Source: Euwallacea fornicatus (Eukaryota; Arthropoda; Insecta; Coleoptera; Curculionidae). From it: 64,000 nt of DNA. The DNA lies in NCBI RefSeq assembly GCF_040115645.1, contig NC_089568.1, forward strand, positions 2,623,001 through 2,687,000, read 5' to 3'. The notes beneath the pieces are model-generated. The model saw only the letters and a program-made list of their open reading frames with translations, ran no database searches and was not told the origin of the DNA. Of the stretch, positions 32,215-44,898 are shown piece after piece. Each line of letters opens with the position of its first letter. Position 1 is the stretch's first letter. The translations under genes were made by a program, and so were the position numbers.

Positions 32215-34679
32215 TTATTTACATAAAAGCACAACATTGTGATCCCTCTCCAATCGGTCCTCCAACTGCTGAGCCCCCACTCCAGTGGCACAGCAAATTT
32301 CATCCACACTATTGATGCCTGTAAATGTTTTTTGCAGCTCTGACGAGTCTCCTACGAGGACTGGATACTTTTGAATACGTTGAATTAGGCCTTCCAACAC
32401 GCCAAATTGAACCTATCGCAATGAAATTACTTCAATTAATTATACGATATGCAGGGCGGTCTTTAAGGGTGTTCAGATATTTAAAGAGCCGATTCTCTAG
32501 ATGGTTTTAAAGCGAATATGTTATATAAACATTTGTCCTAAAATGATTCATTTCCAAAATAGAAAGTGTTAAATATTCAGAAAAATAAAATATTTTTCTA
32601 AGTGTTTTCGAAATAGCGCAAGATATTTTATTGAAACTTAACGTACCTTGACAGTGCAGAGATTTATAAGTTTTTGAGTTTTATGTATTTCATGCAGAAA
32701 TAAACGATTTACTTGTCCACTATTGTTTCAAAGTAGGAAATTGTGGTATCACTCTGAAGTCGTTCTAAAAATCTTTTATTTGATATATTATTTGACCCTT
32801 TGCTATTAAAAATTTTGTAGTAAATTATTCCTCTGCTTAGGGGGTGAAAGAAATCGTCGTCAAGTCTAATACAAAACTTTCCCCCTTTATATTAAAGTTG
32901 ATGTGTCCGAACATTTTTGCATAACTTCTTTATCAACTGAGAAAACAGCTCTGTTTCGTTTTAGTTGGCACACCCTGTACATAATAATATATTTTATACA
33001 ATTATTTTTAACTATATACCAATTTTCGCTCATTAATTCGAAGATTGGCCAAATTGAAACGCATGCACAGGTCTTTGATGGTGGTACCTCTGCTCATTCC
33101 AGTGTACATTCGGAAAACGTCGCGCAGATTTGGCAGTTGCCTATGCGTACGAGCAACGTAATTCAGGCAACGCTTCTGAAATCTTAAACATTTCAAAAAC
33201 TTTATTCAAAAACGACCCTTTAGTACCTACTTGTAATTCGTTATCGTGAGCTAAAGATCTCAATTTCGGGGTGGAACAGTAAATATTTCCATACTGGAAT
33301 AAGGGAACCAAAGCAACCACTCCATAGTACACCAGATTCTGGACACATGCTTTTACCAGGTTATTGTCTACGTCAGACAGTGCAGCTATTCTAGCGACAT
33401 GATTAAAACCATCAATATATGGGGTTACTTGCTGTGTAGTTAAATCCCATTGATGGGGCGGTAATTCTTTAATGAAAACTGGGACCTGATGGTCCAGGAC
33501 TACAGAGGGGTCGCTTCGGATTCTGCAGACTTTTAGATGGGTTGCTATGGGGCCTTCTACAAGGGCGCATTCGCCTGAAATGAAATAATGAAATATTTTT
33601 ATTTCGTCGTGTTGCAATCTACCTTTGGTATTTAAATCGTCCAAAACTCTCCTTAGAATAGAAGTTAGCTTATCACCAGGATTTCCAGTGGATAAGAACC
33701 CGCTTTCAATCTCCATTGCCATTAGATATTCCGAAAACTTTGTCACTACATGTTCATACTGGACGGTTCTTGCGTCGCTATCGCAGACGAAGCACAAATT
33801 GAAGTGAAACGCATTTCGAGCATATTTTTTGTTATCAATTTTAATGGGGAAGCCCAAAATCTTGTGATCTTCTAATGTTCTAGTTAGAAAAAAATGATAT
33901 AGCTATCACCAAAACATAGAAAACTAAATGTCCCTTACACTGTGATGGTACTTCTTTGAAGCTCAGCTTTGGTGATAATGTAGACACTGATGCTATCAAA
34001 GAGTTCTTTGGAAATATAATTTGTTGGGACCTAAAGTTGAAAAGAGAAAATAATGGGATCACTATACTTCTATTGTTACATCACTAATTTAATATGTATT
34101 ATTTATTATTAAAAAATGATTCAGACTTTCTCTTGTTTCCTTTACTACTTAATATATATTTGTACCTTCTTATATGAATTTTTTGCAAATAGTGAGAAAT
34201 ACAAGAAATGCAACACACATCCAAATGTGAAATCAGAATTCATATAGGGTGTTCTAATAAAAATGAAGAAGAAAAAAATAGCATGGAAACCAACGATCTT
34301 TATATTTTAATGTAGAGGCTCTTAAAAAGCATAAAGATATAAAATTTTATCGAGTTATCTTTCAGTATACAAAAGAAACCAGTAAAAAATGAATGAAAAA
34401 TCAAACTTTGTCACCCTGCATATGAAAATTTGTGCGTTTTTGATTATAGGCATATTAGCATTTTCTTCTTATTTTATTGAGTTCTACCACTCCCTGAAAC
34501 ATCTCCATGATGAATTGTTACACCCTGTATAGTGGGCAAAGTTTACACTTTTTTATACATACCTGGCAGGAAATTTTAGGGCCTGCAGTATGATGAAATT
34601 CACAAAAAAATATGCATCTTATCGGCCTATCCTTTATGCTAGTAAAGCAGTGTTTTCGCTCCACAATGTCTAAATGCAT
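32215..34679 (-). CDS. Nprl2: Nprl2, GATOR1 complex subunit
   Basis: NPRL2 works with NPRL3 and DEPDC5/Iml1 in GATOR1, the GTPase-activating complex for RagA/B that restrains TORC1 at the lysosome when amino acids are scarce. Minus-strand exons: 34563-34679, 33939-34030, 33623-33879, 33231-33574, 33020-33175 and 32215-32412, giving 387 aa; the human protein is about 380. Recognisable segments in order are RCIFFCEFHHTAGPKI, SKELFDSISVYIITKAELQ, KKYARNAFHFNLCFVCD, QWDLTTQQVTPYIDGF, YYGVVALV, RDVFRMYTGMSRGTT, INERKLVQFG and DEICCATG near the C terminus. The first ATG in frame follows an upstream TGA. Introns of 48 and 55 bp are unusually small. The assignment is firm. Confidence 0.94.
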
Positions 34680-34885
34680 TACGAAATTCTTTGAAAATTC
34701 TAAATACTGCTTATTTCATACTTCAACAAAACGGTGCGCGATTTTTTAAATTAAATTAATTATTGGTTGATAACGTTTAATAGTTACTGTGTTATTAGTA
34801 TCTTTTAAGCAAAAAATATAAGAAAAATCACATAGTTCAGCTGATTTTTATTTACTTGTCAGCACTCATTTTATCATATGATTGC

Positions 34886-35143
34886 GTTGTCAAAGATGTG
34901 TCAGATTGGGTTGTCAAAGAAGTGTGTCAGGTTGGGTTGTCGAAGATGTGTCAGATTGGGTTGTCGAAGATGTGTCAGATTGGGTTGTCAAAGATGTGTC
35001 AGATTGGGTTGTCAAAGTTGTGTCATATTGGGTTGTCAAAGATTTGTCAGATTGGGTTGTCAAAGTTGTGTCAGATTGGTTGTCAAAGTTGTGTCAGATT
35101 GGTTGTCAAAGATGTGTCAGATTGGGTTGTCAAAGATGTGTCA
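34886..35143. repeat. 24-bp tandem repeat, 11 copies
   Basis: Eleven head-to-tail copies of a unit close to TTGTCAAAGATGTGTCAGAT plus TGGG. Most are 24 bp, two are 23 bp and one is 26 bp, with scattered substitutions. Because 24 is divisible by three, several frames stay open across the array. These frames have no start context or homology and are not genes. It lies upstream of Nprl2 and downstream of the SMYD4-like gene. Confidence 0.95.
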
Positions 35144-36040
35144 CTGAGGAATATTTAATCATGTAAGCCATAATGCAAAATGGCAATAGCGTTTTCCATT
35201 TAACCACTCTATTTGTCTCGGTATTGGGTTTACGAAAAAATGAATAAATATTTTGTATCATTATTTGGATTTTTAATATTAATTTCTATTCTAAGCACTA
35301 TTTGTAGTCTACAAGAATATAAATGAAAGTAAATCGCAAATAAGACGCAAAATTTTTGTGCTCAAAAAAAGAAAATTAACATCTTCAATTATTCTCATTA
35401 TCTCATCCGCATTTGCAGCACCTTTAAACCAGATAATATCTGTAAGATATTATATCTTTTAATTCATCTTTTAAGATTCAAATTGCGTAACAGTCTGCTC
35501 CAAATATCAGCTATGAAATATTAAAATAATCCAAAGTTTTACTTTAATTTTAATTCAAACACTGGCAAATCTTCCTAGTTGTCAATGCTGACTACAAAAA
35601 CAACTTTTTCTGCAACTTAAAAACGAAGAAAAGAATCTAGAACTAGAATACTTCTAGCATTTTTAGAATAGCATTAAAAAAATAAAAAAATCTATTGCTT
35701 TTATAGCCAAACTATTTTATAATTAATGAGATTGTGAAGGGTTCCGTTAGAGAATTATTAAATAGAGCTCCTCAAGCATGGCCTGTTCTACCATTCAATG
35801 TTGCTACTGGTGGAAATTCGAAGAATGTTGGTAATTTAATTTTTTCCAACTTCCCTGACTGGCAACATTTCTTTCTTACCTATAATATTTAAGTGAAATA
35901 AACGCATACTATTTATGCCATGCCATGTCATGGAAAAGAGGTGTTTTTTTTCTTCATCCAGTCCATTTGTGAGCCGTTGTGGGAGAGAACTATCATTGCA
36001 GTAGTAAAAACTAAAAATTTAAGGGAACCAAATTTCTAGA
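35144..36040. other. AT-rich spacer between two tandem arrays
   Basis: About 0.9 kb of AT-rich sequence lies between the 24-bp and 80-bp arrays. No coding or structural feature was recognised. Confidence 0.5.
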
Positions 36041-36505
36041 AAACTGTAAACTGAGCGGGGAAGATATCTGTGACAGGTTTAACCCCTTGACGGCAGATGG
36101 TGACTTGGGAACCAAGAAGGAAACTGTAAAAAGAAAGGGGAAGAAATCTGTAATAGTTTCAACCCCTGAACGGCAGATGGCGACATGGGAACCATGCAGA
36201 AAACTGTAAAATGATTGGGGAAGAAATCTGTAATAGTTTCAGCCCCTGGACGGCAGATGGCGACATTGGTACCATGCAGAAAACTGTAAAATGAATGGGG
36301 GAGAAATCTGTAATAGTTTCAGCCCCTGGACGGCAGATGGCGACATTGGTACCATGCAGAAAACTGTAAAATGAATGGGGAAGAAATCTGTAATAGTTTC
36401 AACCCCTGGACGGCAGATGGCGACATGGGTACCATGCAGAAAACTGTAAAATGAATGGGGAAGAAATCTGTAATAGTTTCAACCCCTGGACGGCAGATGG
36501 CGAAA
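36041..36505. repeat. 80-bp tandem repeat, nearly six copies
   Basis: Copies begin exactly every 80 bp at 36041, 36121, 36201, 36281, 36361 and 36441, each starting AAACTGTAAA and containing GGACGGCAGATGGCGAC. The last copy stops after about 65 bp. The first two copies are the most diverged and the last four are nearly identical, the pattern of a satellite homogenising at one end. It begins about 180 bp beyond the 3' end of the SMYD4-like coding region. Confidence 0.95.
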
Positions 36506-36683
36506 TGAAGGAAAGAGGTGTTAGCAATGCGTCTTATATCTCGAAATTGGTGACTGCGCAATATCTCACTTTCACTAATTTCGCAAAATCTCTTACCACC
36601 ATGGTGTCAAGAATGACGATTCATTGCAGTAAACGAAATAGAAAAGAAAAAATCTATAATAAAATACACCGTCAATAAAATGC

Positions 36684-39593
36684 TTAAATCGGAGTTTTTA
36701 TTGTTTCAAAAATAAAAAGGCACTGTTTTAAAACCTCCTGTAGTTCCCCTAAAGTCTTATTAGGCTTGAATTCGCAAACCATATTAATCTTGCGTACCAT
36801 CTCCTTGAGGACTTTTTTGGCGCTTACCAAACCACCACTTTGCATCATTTCCAATTCTCTCCAAGTAAGACCATATTCTGCGTTATACAACTTTTCTAAG
36901 TTTTGATACAACGGGTAATTGTTCACACAAGCTATGCAAGCGCAGTCAAATAAGTACTGTTTTCTAAGTTTGTCTTTGCGTTCCGATTTCGCAGTAATCG
37001 CATGGTGAGAACTGTAAAAGAGAAAACATCTCATTAAGAAAATAATGAAAATTCTTATTACGCATACATCACAAATGATTATATCACGCTGCAGCGTGCA
37101 GAAAACGATCTTTATGATGCACGTTTGAATACTGGGGAAACAATATTAGAAATTTTCATTCTAGCATGTCTAAACTCTTTAAAAAATTAACTCCACTTAT
37201 TGACGCCTAAAAGCTTCAATTAGTGGAAATATTGTTGCACTTGTAATTAATAATATTGTACTCCTTCTGTAGTGTAGATAATTTGATTCTAGTAAAAAAT
37301 GCATTACTTCGTCATTGTGAAGCATGTTTTTTTGCAGAAGAAGGACATTTTCAGCAACTGCCATGATATATTTACTTTTAATTGTCTCATTTGTGTAATT
37401 TTCAGTAATACATAGGCAATATGCAAAAAACTTTGAGAACCTCTAAATCCTTAAGTAATTGAAGTCCGCCACATGTATATATGAAGTTTTTTCCTTAAAA
37501 TGACCTTACTTCGTACTTGCTTCACTCTGTCGGTAAGCTAAAAAGTCACCCTGTATTACAATTCACTATACTAAGGTCTTCGATTCTATAACGATTTCAG
37601 CACATTTCACGTTAATGAAGCGCAGCTGCAGCTTTAACGTGGAACAATAAAAGTTACAGTGATGCATCGAAACTTATAGAATTTTATTCTAACCAACTTA
37701 ATTCAATTTTTCCCATACCCATAATTGTCAAAACATTGATCTCCGGCATTAATTCGCTCAATAGCTACTGCAATAACGGTAGTTCCATATCCGTACCTCG
37801 TAATATTGGGGCAACAAGAGTGATTAAACATGCTTAGGAAGGGTAAGGCTGCGGCCCCTATTTCTTTTTTCGCTACGCAGCCGTCTGAAGACTTCAACTC
37901 TGCAATCTAAACAAAATTTGGTCAATGATAAATTTTCTTTATAGTGGCAACACTAACTTCATGGAAATTACATGGGCCGGCTTGCATATGAAAGAGCAGC
38001 AACTCTTTGAATCCTTTCTCGAATTGTTCATCCCGTTCCTTAAAGAATGAAGTGGCGGAAGACAACACATGGTACAAAGCTGCGCAATGTACGCTCCTAT
38101 TGAATAAGTCAGACACACTTCGTTTGGCAGTATTTGCTTCTAAATTGCGGATTTCCTCGTATCTGGAAATGACTTTAGTTTAACTTAATAAATGAAACAC
38201 TTAGCGTGTACCTGTCGCTTCTATAAATTTCTCCCTGCTTAATTTTGCACTGATCAAGCTTGGAATACCAATCTCGAACCAAAATCGTAAGTCTCAGATG
38301 CATCAGCCTGTGCTCCAACTCTAACGATAAGATCGTGAGCAAAATTGGACATTCATATTGATGATATGCGCTATTAGCTTCATTTTGGCAAGTTTCACTG
38401 CAGAATAAGGCCTGTGTGCAATTGCAACATGGAAATAGGGTATAGCAAAGTTTCAAACAGTGGTGGCAGTGAGTGTATAACTGATCTAATGAGAGATTTT
38501 AATATAAAATAAGTTAATTATAATCCCAGGGAACCAACCTATAAGAACGTGGCAAAAGGACTTCTCTATTGCAATAATTTCTCCCGGTTCAATGGTTTTG
38601 GTAGCAACAACGTGTCGTCCCATCGTAGGGGAATGTTCTATTCGAACACTGTTAGACGCCGATTGAATTAGGGGGTTTTGGTCTTGAGGTGGAATCGATG
38701 GAACAGGGGTGAGATAGTCCACAGGTTCTTGTTTAGATACTAAATTCTGGGCTTTCCTTTTTCTTACAACAAGTTTAGGAATAAGACGTTCTGGATAGTT
38801 GTTTTTTAATGCCATTTCTATGTCCTAAACGAAATTTGAAACATTCAAAATGTTCTCTCAAAAGTACTTATGAGCTAATATTACTTTTAGACATTCCCGA
38901 TAAAGACCGTTTTCAAAGAGGACTGCCGATCGATTTGCATATGCAAGGGAAACGTTGTCGGTTCCAATTTCGGCATATACTAAACTTTTTGTGTAGAATT
39001 CGTGGGAGACTCTGGCGTTTTTAGTCTTATACGCATAATTGCCCATTTCCCTAAAATAAGTAAAAAATTATATATTTAATTAATTTATTTATTGACAAAT
39101 TTAAAAAAAACGCTCTCTATTTTATTCGCTGTTATGTTGTTTATATATTTTGTTATGTTCATATTTTTTTGTCATTTTTCTAACTAGGGTACTTTAACAT
39201 CTCTATTTCATCATGCTCACAAAATATACGTTGTGTTTTTTCTCTTTCAGAATTTTCCACATTAATTTCTTCCACCATTTTGTCAAGAAAAAAAATTCTT
39301 CCCACCACTCTAGGCTTGTTTTTGATTTCGTATACTTAGTTCACACAATTTTAACTTTACCTCATTTCATCACTCCTATGATTGCTCTTGCCATCTTGCA
39401 TTACAACAGGCAACATTCCACACCCCTCCATCAAATTATATACAGAAGTTACTCGGCTCTCATTTGAAGGCAACTTCTTGAAATCCGATGAAAACGATAC
39501 AAGTGTATTCGTGTCCTGCAGATGGCGTAACATTTGATGGTTCACATGAGGAACTCTTGCTGCACCTGTGTATGAACAACGTTGTCGCATCAT
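36684..39593 (-). CDS. Smyd4: SMYD4-like TPR/MYND/SET protein
   Basis: This is a predicted protein lysine methyltransferase of the SMYD family. Minus-strand exons: 39361-39593, 38885-39050, 38539-38824, 38212-38485, 37958-38162, 37719-37906 and 36684-37011, giving 559 aa with all phases matching. The N terminus has TPR-like helices (REMGNYAYKTKN, SLAYANRSAVLFENGLYREC). The SET domain opens with GRHVVATKTIEPGEIIAIEK and is interrupted by a MYND zinc finger (CHHC ... CCNC ... FCSETC ... YHQYEC). It resumes with SMFNHSCCPN, then CFDNYGSHHA, and a post-SET CACIAC cluster. The N-terminal TPR segment points to the SMYD4 branch, though insects have several such paralogues. The ATG at 39593 directly follows an in-frame TGA. 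One intron is only 51 bp. Confidence 0.88.
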
Positions 39594-39792
39594 TCAAAAC
39601 CACTTTAAACATTACGAGGTTCTATTCTAGCATAAATTCACTATCAAGGCAAACAAATATATAGATATGGCAACTACGTACCTTCACTCATGCTGCCGGC
39701 GTTTCAGGTTTTAAACAATCGATTTCCTGATTGCCTACTTCACTTATTACGGCAGAGTTTATGCCAGTAGCAGTAGAAACCCACGTAAAGCA
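39594..39792. promoter_or_regulatory. Bidirectional promoter region, SMYD4-like/Oscp1
   Basis: Only 199 bp separate the two divergent start codons, so both promoters and both 5' leaders must fit here or overlap. The segment contains an ATCGAT core at about 39719, reminiscent of the DRE element found in insect housekeeping promoters. No TATA box is placed suitably for either gene. Shared control is inferred from the spacing. Confidence 0.5.
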
Positions 39793-42700
39793 ATGTCCCT
39801 GTACTCGACACCCTTTCTAGTCATTAATTTAGGTTCGGAGATGATCTTTGTCATAGCTCAGCGACTGCAGGCTCAAAACATAGCCGAGGAACGCGCTATA
39901 CTAGGTGAAATATATTTTTAACTCGCACGGCACGTTTCTGATTCTGAATGGATATTCAAAACGCACGATGCTCGTTTGGTAGAGAGGGAGAAAGCTGCAC
40001 AGTGCTGAAACGTTGAAAACAATTTTTTTTAAGATAACATAGCTATTGTTGCTGAAGTAGAGATTATTGACTAGCATTTGTGTTTGGATTATTTTTCGTT
40101 TTATCCATAGTTTTATCGCACCATCACCGCATATAGCTTCTGCTTATTTGCCCCAATTCTATTCTTTAAAATTGACATTGAATATTTGTAGTAAAATTAG
40201 CTATAAGTTTAGGATTCTTATATCTATATGAATTATGACGCCTCGAATAATTCATACTGGCAACAGTTACTCTTAGCTCACGTCACTGGGGACATAGCAT
40301 TGCAAACTCGTGAAGAATAGCTGTCATTAGTATTTTACCTACAATTTCACGTCTAAAATGTATGTTTTCTTTGCTTTTGCACACTATGCTAATAGTAGAC
40401 TTTATCTCACTCATCACTTCTCACCAACACATATCGCATAACCCTCTCTAAATATTTTAAAATAAGTGTGGAAAAGCTTTGTCGTTAATAATAACACAAT
40501 TTTATAAGATTTCTAAACCGTATATATTTATATATATATATGCATGGCATATAATATAATCAAAATAGTTTTATAACTGAAAATGTTAACGAACGGCATT
40601 AGCATCAACCTTTGGCGAAAATGATTTTTATTTCGTTTCCGAAAAAAAAGTTTTTGTTTTGGTACGCAATACAACGCCAAATCCTACTTAACAAACATAG
40701 TTAAGCTGTATTTGAAGTAAAGCGCAGACGTTTAAAAGTGACGCTGAAGAAATGTCAAGTTTGTAAGTCCGGCTTTAATCACGACTACTCAGGAGAAATG
40801 TTGCTGGAAGATAAGATCCTCACTCATGACTGAATAAAAATACATTTTTTTTCCACTACCTAATGTAATGCGAGCATGTTTTCTTCTCGTGTCAGTTAGT
40901 AGGGCGACTTTTTTCGATGATTTTTGAAGGGAACTCGGAAACTAGCAGAGTTATGAAATCAGTCAAATGAGGAAAGAATTGCAGCTTTAGGCCATCAGTT
41001 TAAAGCTCCTTTTGATTTTTTGAAATGGCGCTTTACTTACTAGATATTTACCAAAAACAATTGTGCGTTTGTTTAATCGATCTAGCCATGTAATTATTGG
41101 TTCTAGATAAATTATGTAAATACGAATATTGTGGATAATTTTGCTCTGAAGAAGTTAAGCTGGAGGGATTTTTTTTATGACAGCTGTCATTTTTCAGATA
41201 TGGTATAAATTTACTTTTTTTAATGAAAACCATAGTAGGTTGTGACTTATTTAAGACAGTGTTTTTTATGTATTAAAATGACGCCATTAAGTGGACAGTT
41301 ATTTCTCAAAATGGCGGAAATACTGTCTTTTTTTAATCCGATATTGCAGCAATTTTAAGATATTTAGCCACGAAATCGTTCGTATTAATTTATTGTTTGT
41401 TTGACACTGTAAATTTAAGTTTTTGAATTGTTTTGATAAGGATTTTTATATTTTTATTTTTTACGCTGAATTTGTAGTTTCTTTAATAGTACTCTTTTTA
41501 TACTATTTTATATTTGAAAGTTTATAAGATAACGGCTTCTAAAATTTTAAGTTTTTTAGATTTTATTAATTGACCTAACTCTTGGAGTAATATTTAAAAA
41601 ATACAAGTTTAACCCGTCTTCCATTTTTTTATTCCTGCAACTTTTCCTTGCTTTCTAATAGCTTCCTTAACACTCTGTACTACATGAGTAAAAAAATGTT
41701 TATGCAATTCGCTCGGTGGTGAGTAGTAACATAGTTAACAGAGCAAAAGCTGCTGTAAGATAAAAAAAATATATGTATACTTATGTCCATATACAAGATG
41801 TTTCTCCACGTCGTGCTAATATTTCAGGGTGTGATTCCTCAGGTCATTTTAAGAAGAAAAGTTGATATAAACATATAGTTCATGGTTTGGATTTTTCCGT
41901 GTGCATTGAATTAGATAGCACCTAAGTGTCTAGGGTATGCGGGGGGAATGTAATATTTAAACAACAAAGACAGAGATATAATGTCTTCTACAAACTAGAC
42001 TAAAGAGTCAAAATGGATAATGGAAGGTGTACGGACTGAATAAAGATGGTGATACGAACGCACGTCCTTGACTCGGTTATTTGTTTCCGCTCTAGCATGA
42101 TTAAAGGCATGATAATATATGTTAAAGATTTCACTGTATTCTGTATGCTCTTGAACAATTTTCGTGATTTTGATTTGATTTTTCTGGCGTTTTGGTTCGA
42201 AAATTAATAGTTCCTAATCTTTTCATTGTTTACCTGCCTCTGTTACATTAGTTTTTTTGTTAACCCTTTCGAGCTTTGTGGTATTACTGCAAAATCAAAA
42301 CCAATCAAAGTGCAAAAAAATCAATAAGTTGAACTCTTAAAGTTTTAAGTGAAATGAGGCTAAATTATGCAAACGCAATTACTTTTCATTTTCAAAAAGT
42401 CTGCCTTCAAATGGTTAAAAAGTGGTAAATTTAAAAAAATCAATTCTGATGACGCACACGTAAAGATCCAAACTACACACTATATGTCTGCAACGGCCCA
42501 AAATTTTGGGTAGATTATTGAAATTCTTTTTTTCAAATCGTTATTTTAAAATTTTTCATTAAGTATTTGAAACATTGCTTTCAATTTTGATTTTTCTTAA
42601 TAGGACATTAAAATCCATATAGAAAAATAATTTTATTGCTTAACCAGTCGGGTACGTAACATTTTTTCTTAAATAATATCGAAAGACATATATGTAGAAA

Positions 42701-44416
42701 GGCTACTGGTTGAACTATATATATTATATAGAATTATATAGAACATACGTATATATTATATAGGAATCGAATTACGTTTCCTATTAAAATACTGGGTTTT
42801 ATGTCGTATTAGTACATATCAGAATTCAAAGTAATGTCTAAATTACTTTTTTTAAAATTTTAAAAGCACGATTGGAAAAAATTTTCAACACCTTCTAGCT
42901 AAAAATTTGAGGCTTTGCGCACACATGTTTATGTAAACTGTTCTTTATAAAATGACCCGAGGAATCACGCTCTGAAATATTAGCGCAACATTAAGGAACG
43001 TCCTCTAATTTTCCATGTATAAAATCATCATTTTTCACCTTATTCGTTTCTTACAAACATTTCACAATTCTTTTAATATGCAGCAAGCGTCATTTTCAGA
43101 AGTGCAATAACAACTGCAATCATCATCTAATTATTGTTTACCTATCAGAAAAATCGATAATAATTTTTCAATCAACTTGATGCTATTGAAAGCCCACATA
43201 ATAGGCGCATTATTCCCTTTTTGTTATGTTCCGGTTCAAAAAGGTCTCATATCGATTATCCATTAATAAAATTCTATTATTATGCCGTGTTAACATTGAA
43301 CGCTATTTTCGTTGTGAGTTTCCCGCAGTGGGAAAGAATGATGCTTTTGGACTGGAAAAATCATCAAAATTTAGCAAAATGCTTTTGTTTCTCTATTGTG
43401 TATTTTCTTGATAAGTTTCCATTCAAAAATTTTAGTGCTGGAAGACCTCATCGCTGGCCTGACCTCAAACAGACTCATCAAAGACTTGATGAAACCTCAG
43501 CAAGCTTACAGTTCCGAGGCTGTAAGGGACATCATTGAAACTATAGCGAACTCATCATCGATGAAACTGGACGCAATTAGCATGAACAAATTGTGGGATT
43601 TGATTACCATGGTGTTCAAGTGGCAGGTATAACACGCTTCAACTTTCCTATTCAAATTGCGTTTTACAATATTACTTTTTAGCTGGCAATGTCTGCAAAT
43701 GTAATCGAAACAACTCAAAGACACGTGTCTGAACTGGAATCCTACGTTGCAAGCGAAGGAACGCAGCTGCAACTGCATCGAGTGCAGAATGTCCTACAAA
43801 ACTTTTCTAAAGTACTGACCGAGGAGGAAAAAATAGAGCTGCACAAAGATCTAAGCACTTGGTGTCAAGTAAGTATTTTAATTACGGTAATACACCAGAT
43901 GAGGTACATCTTTCTTCACAGGGTTTCAACGTCAGAGTTTCACTTTTGATGCGAATGGGGCTTCAAGGCAACGATGGTCAATTCGTGGTGAACAATCTAG
44001 ACCCCATCGCCGAAAACATGCTCCAAAATATCGGCAGCAACGTCTACGAAACCACACAAAACGGCAGAATTCTGGAAAATCGCAATAGCAGCGAAATTAC
44101 CAGCAAAAAATCTTTTTTGGAGCCGGAAAACGTTAACGAGCTCAAATGTTTCGTGAATGAAATATTGGGAGAAAGAAAACTGAGCACTGGTAGTGCTGAT
44201 GGTAATCCCACACTGTTGAGGTTGACTTCGATAACTGAATCCAAGATCAATAACAATGCTGAAGATGGGTTTGATAACATTGATATAAATGTGAACGATA
44301 ATGATAAGTTGCAATCTTTAATGACTGATTTAAGCATGGGGGATGATACTGAACAGAAGAGCTTTAAGAATGATTTGTTGGATATGATCGATGGGGGGCA
44401 AAATGAGGTTGTTTAA
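39793..44416 (+). CDS. Oscp1: Oscp1, organic solute carrier partner 1
   Basis: OSCP1 (also NOR1) is a conserved cytosolic protein reported to affect organic solute uptake and linked to cilia. Its biochemical role is unsettled. Exons: 39793-39904, 43436-43626, 43683-43868 and 43922-44416, giving 327 aa against about 380 in humans. The first exon starts MSLYSTPFLVINLGSEMIFV and includes IAQRLQAQNI, the diagnostic OSCP1 N terminus. It is separated from the rest by a 3.5-kb intron. Exon 2 has DLMKPQ and MNKLWDLITMVFKWQ. The C terminus carries LQSLMTDLSMG and NDLLDMIDGG, like the family tail. The middle region between about residues 190 and 290 is shorter and less conserved than in vertebrates. 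Joins are in phases 1, 0 and 0. Confidence 0.92.
41790..43021. mobile_element. Foldback element with about 120-bp inverted repeats
   Basis: The arms at about 41790-41910 and 42895-43021 are inverted copies. Both contain GCTAATATTTCAG followed by GTGATTCCTC, a GGTCATTTTA block and ATAAACAT. The termini read TATACA inward from both sides. The roughly 1-kb centre has no recognisable coding sequence. It is most likely a non-autonomous DNA transposon in Oscp1 intron 1. The superfamily is not assigned. Confidence 0.75.
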
Positions 44417-44892
44417 TATTGATCGGATACTAAAACTGGTCGAATGACTACAATACATGATTTTTCTATTAAGTCTTATTTAAAGGCCTTATGGAATTCG
44501 AAGCAGTATTTATAATCTCACATTTACATTGTCCTCTCTCATTACTTTGTGAGTAGGTACTTATTTAATCACCAAAGGAATTTACATTAATAACATGGTA
44601 ATAATAACCCAAAATGTGCCTATATGAAGCGGTATTAATTTATTAAAATTTCTACTCTATTTACATTTTTTAAGTAGACAATACGTAGACATGCTGTGTA
44701 TATAAGCCAGGTTTAAGTTTCTTATTTACTTGTGCGTTCTATTGAGGGAGATTTAGAAGGTAAATTAGACTGACTGAAATTATTAGGATATCTAAGCACT
44801 TTCCAGTAACTGTGACCAACAAGTACATTATGTAAACCTTCACTATATATAGTTTTTTTCAATCTTTAAGTATATATATGTACTTAATATTT

Positions 44893-44898
44893 ATTAAA
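44893..44898 (+). promoter_or_regulatory. Candidate Oscp1 poly(A) signal
   Basis: ATTAAA, the common variant signal, lies about 480 bp after the Oscp1 stop. No canonical AATAAA was noticed between. Confidence 0.35.

Noticed and set aside
33880..34062. 60-codon minus-strand frame in the Nprl2 region
   Set aside because: It is in the wrong frame. The conserved Nprl2 sequence here is read in another frame from an exon at 33939-34030.
34856..35166. Three overlapping open frames of 89-100 codons
   Set aside because: They are produced by the 24-bp tandem repeat, whose length is divisible by three. No start context, homology or splice logic supports them.
34886..36505. CRISPR-like direct repeats
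   Set aside because: Both arrays are head-to-tail satellites without unique spacers, in a eukaryotic genome.
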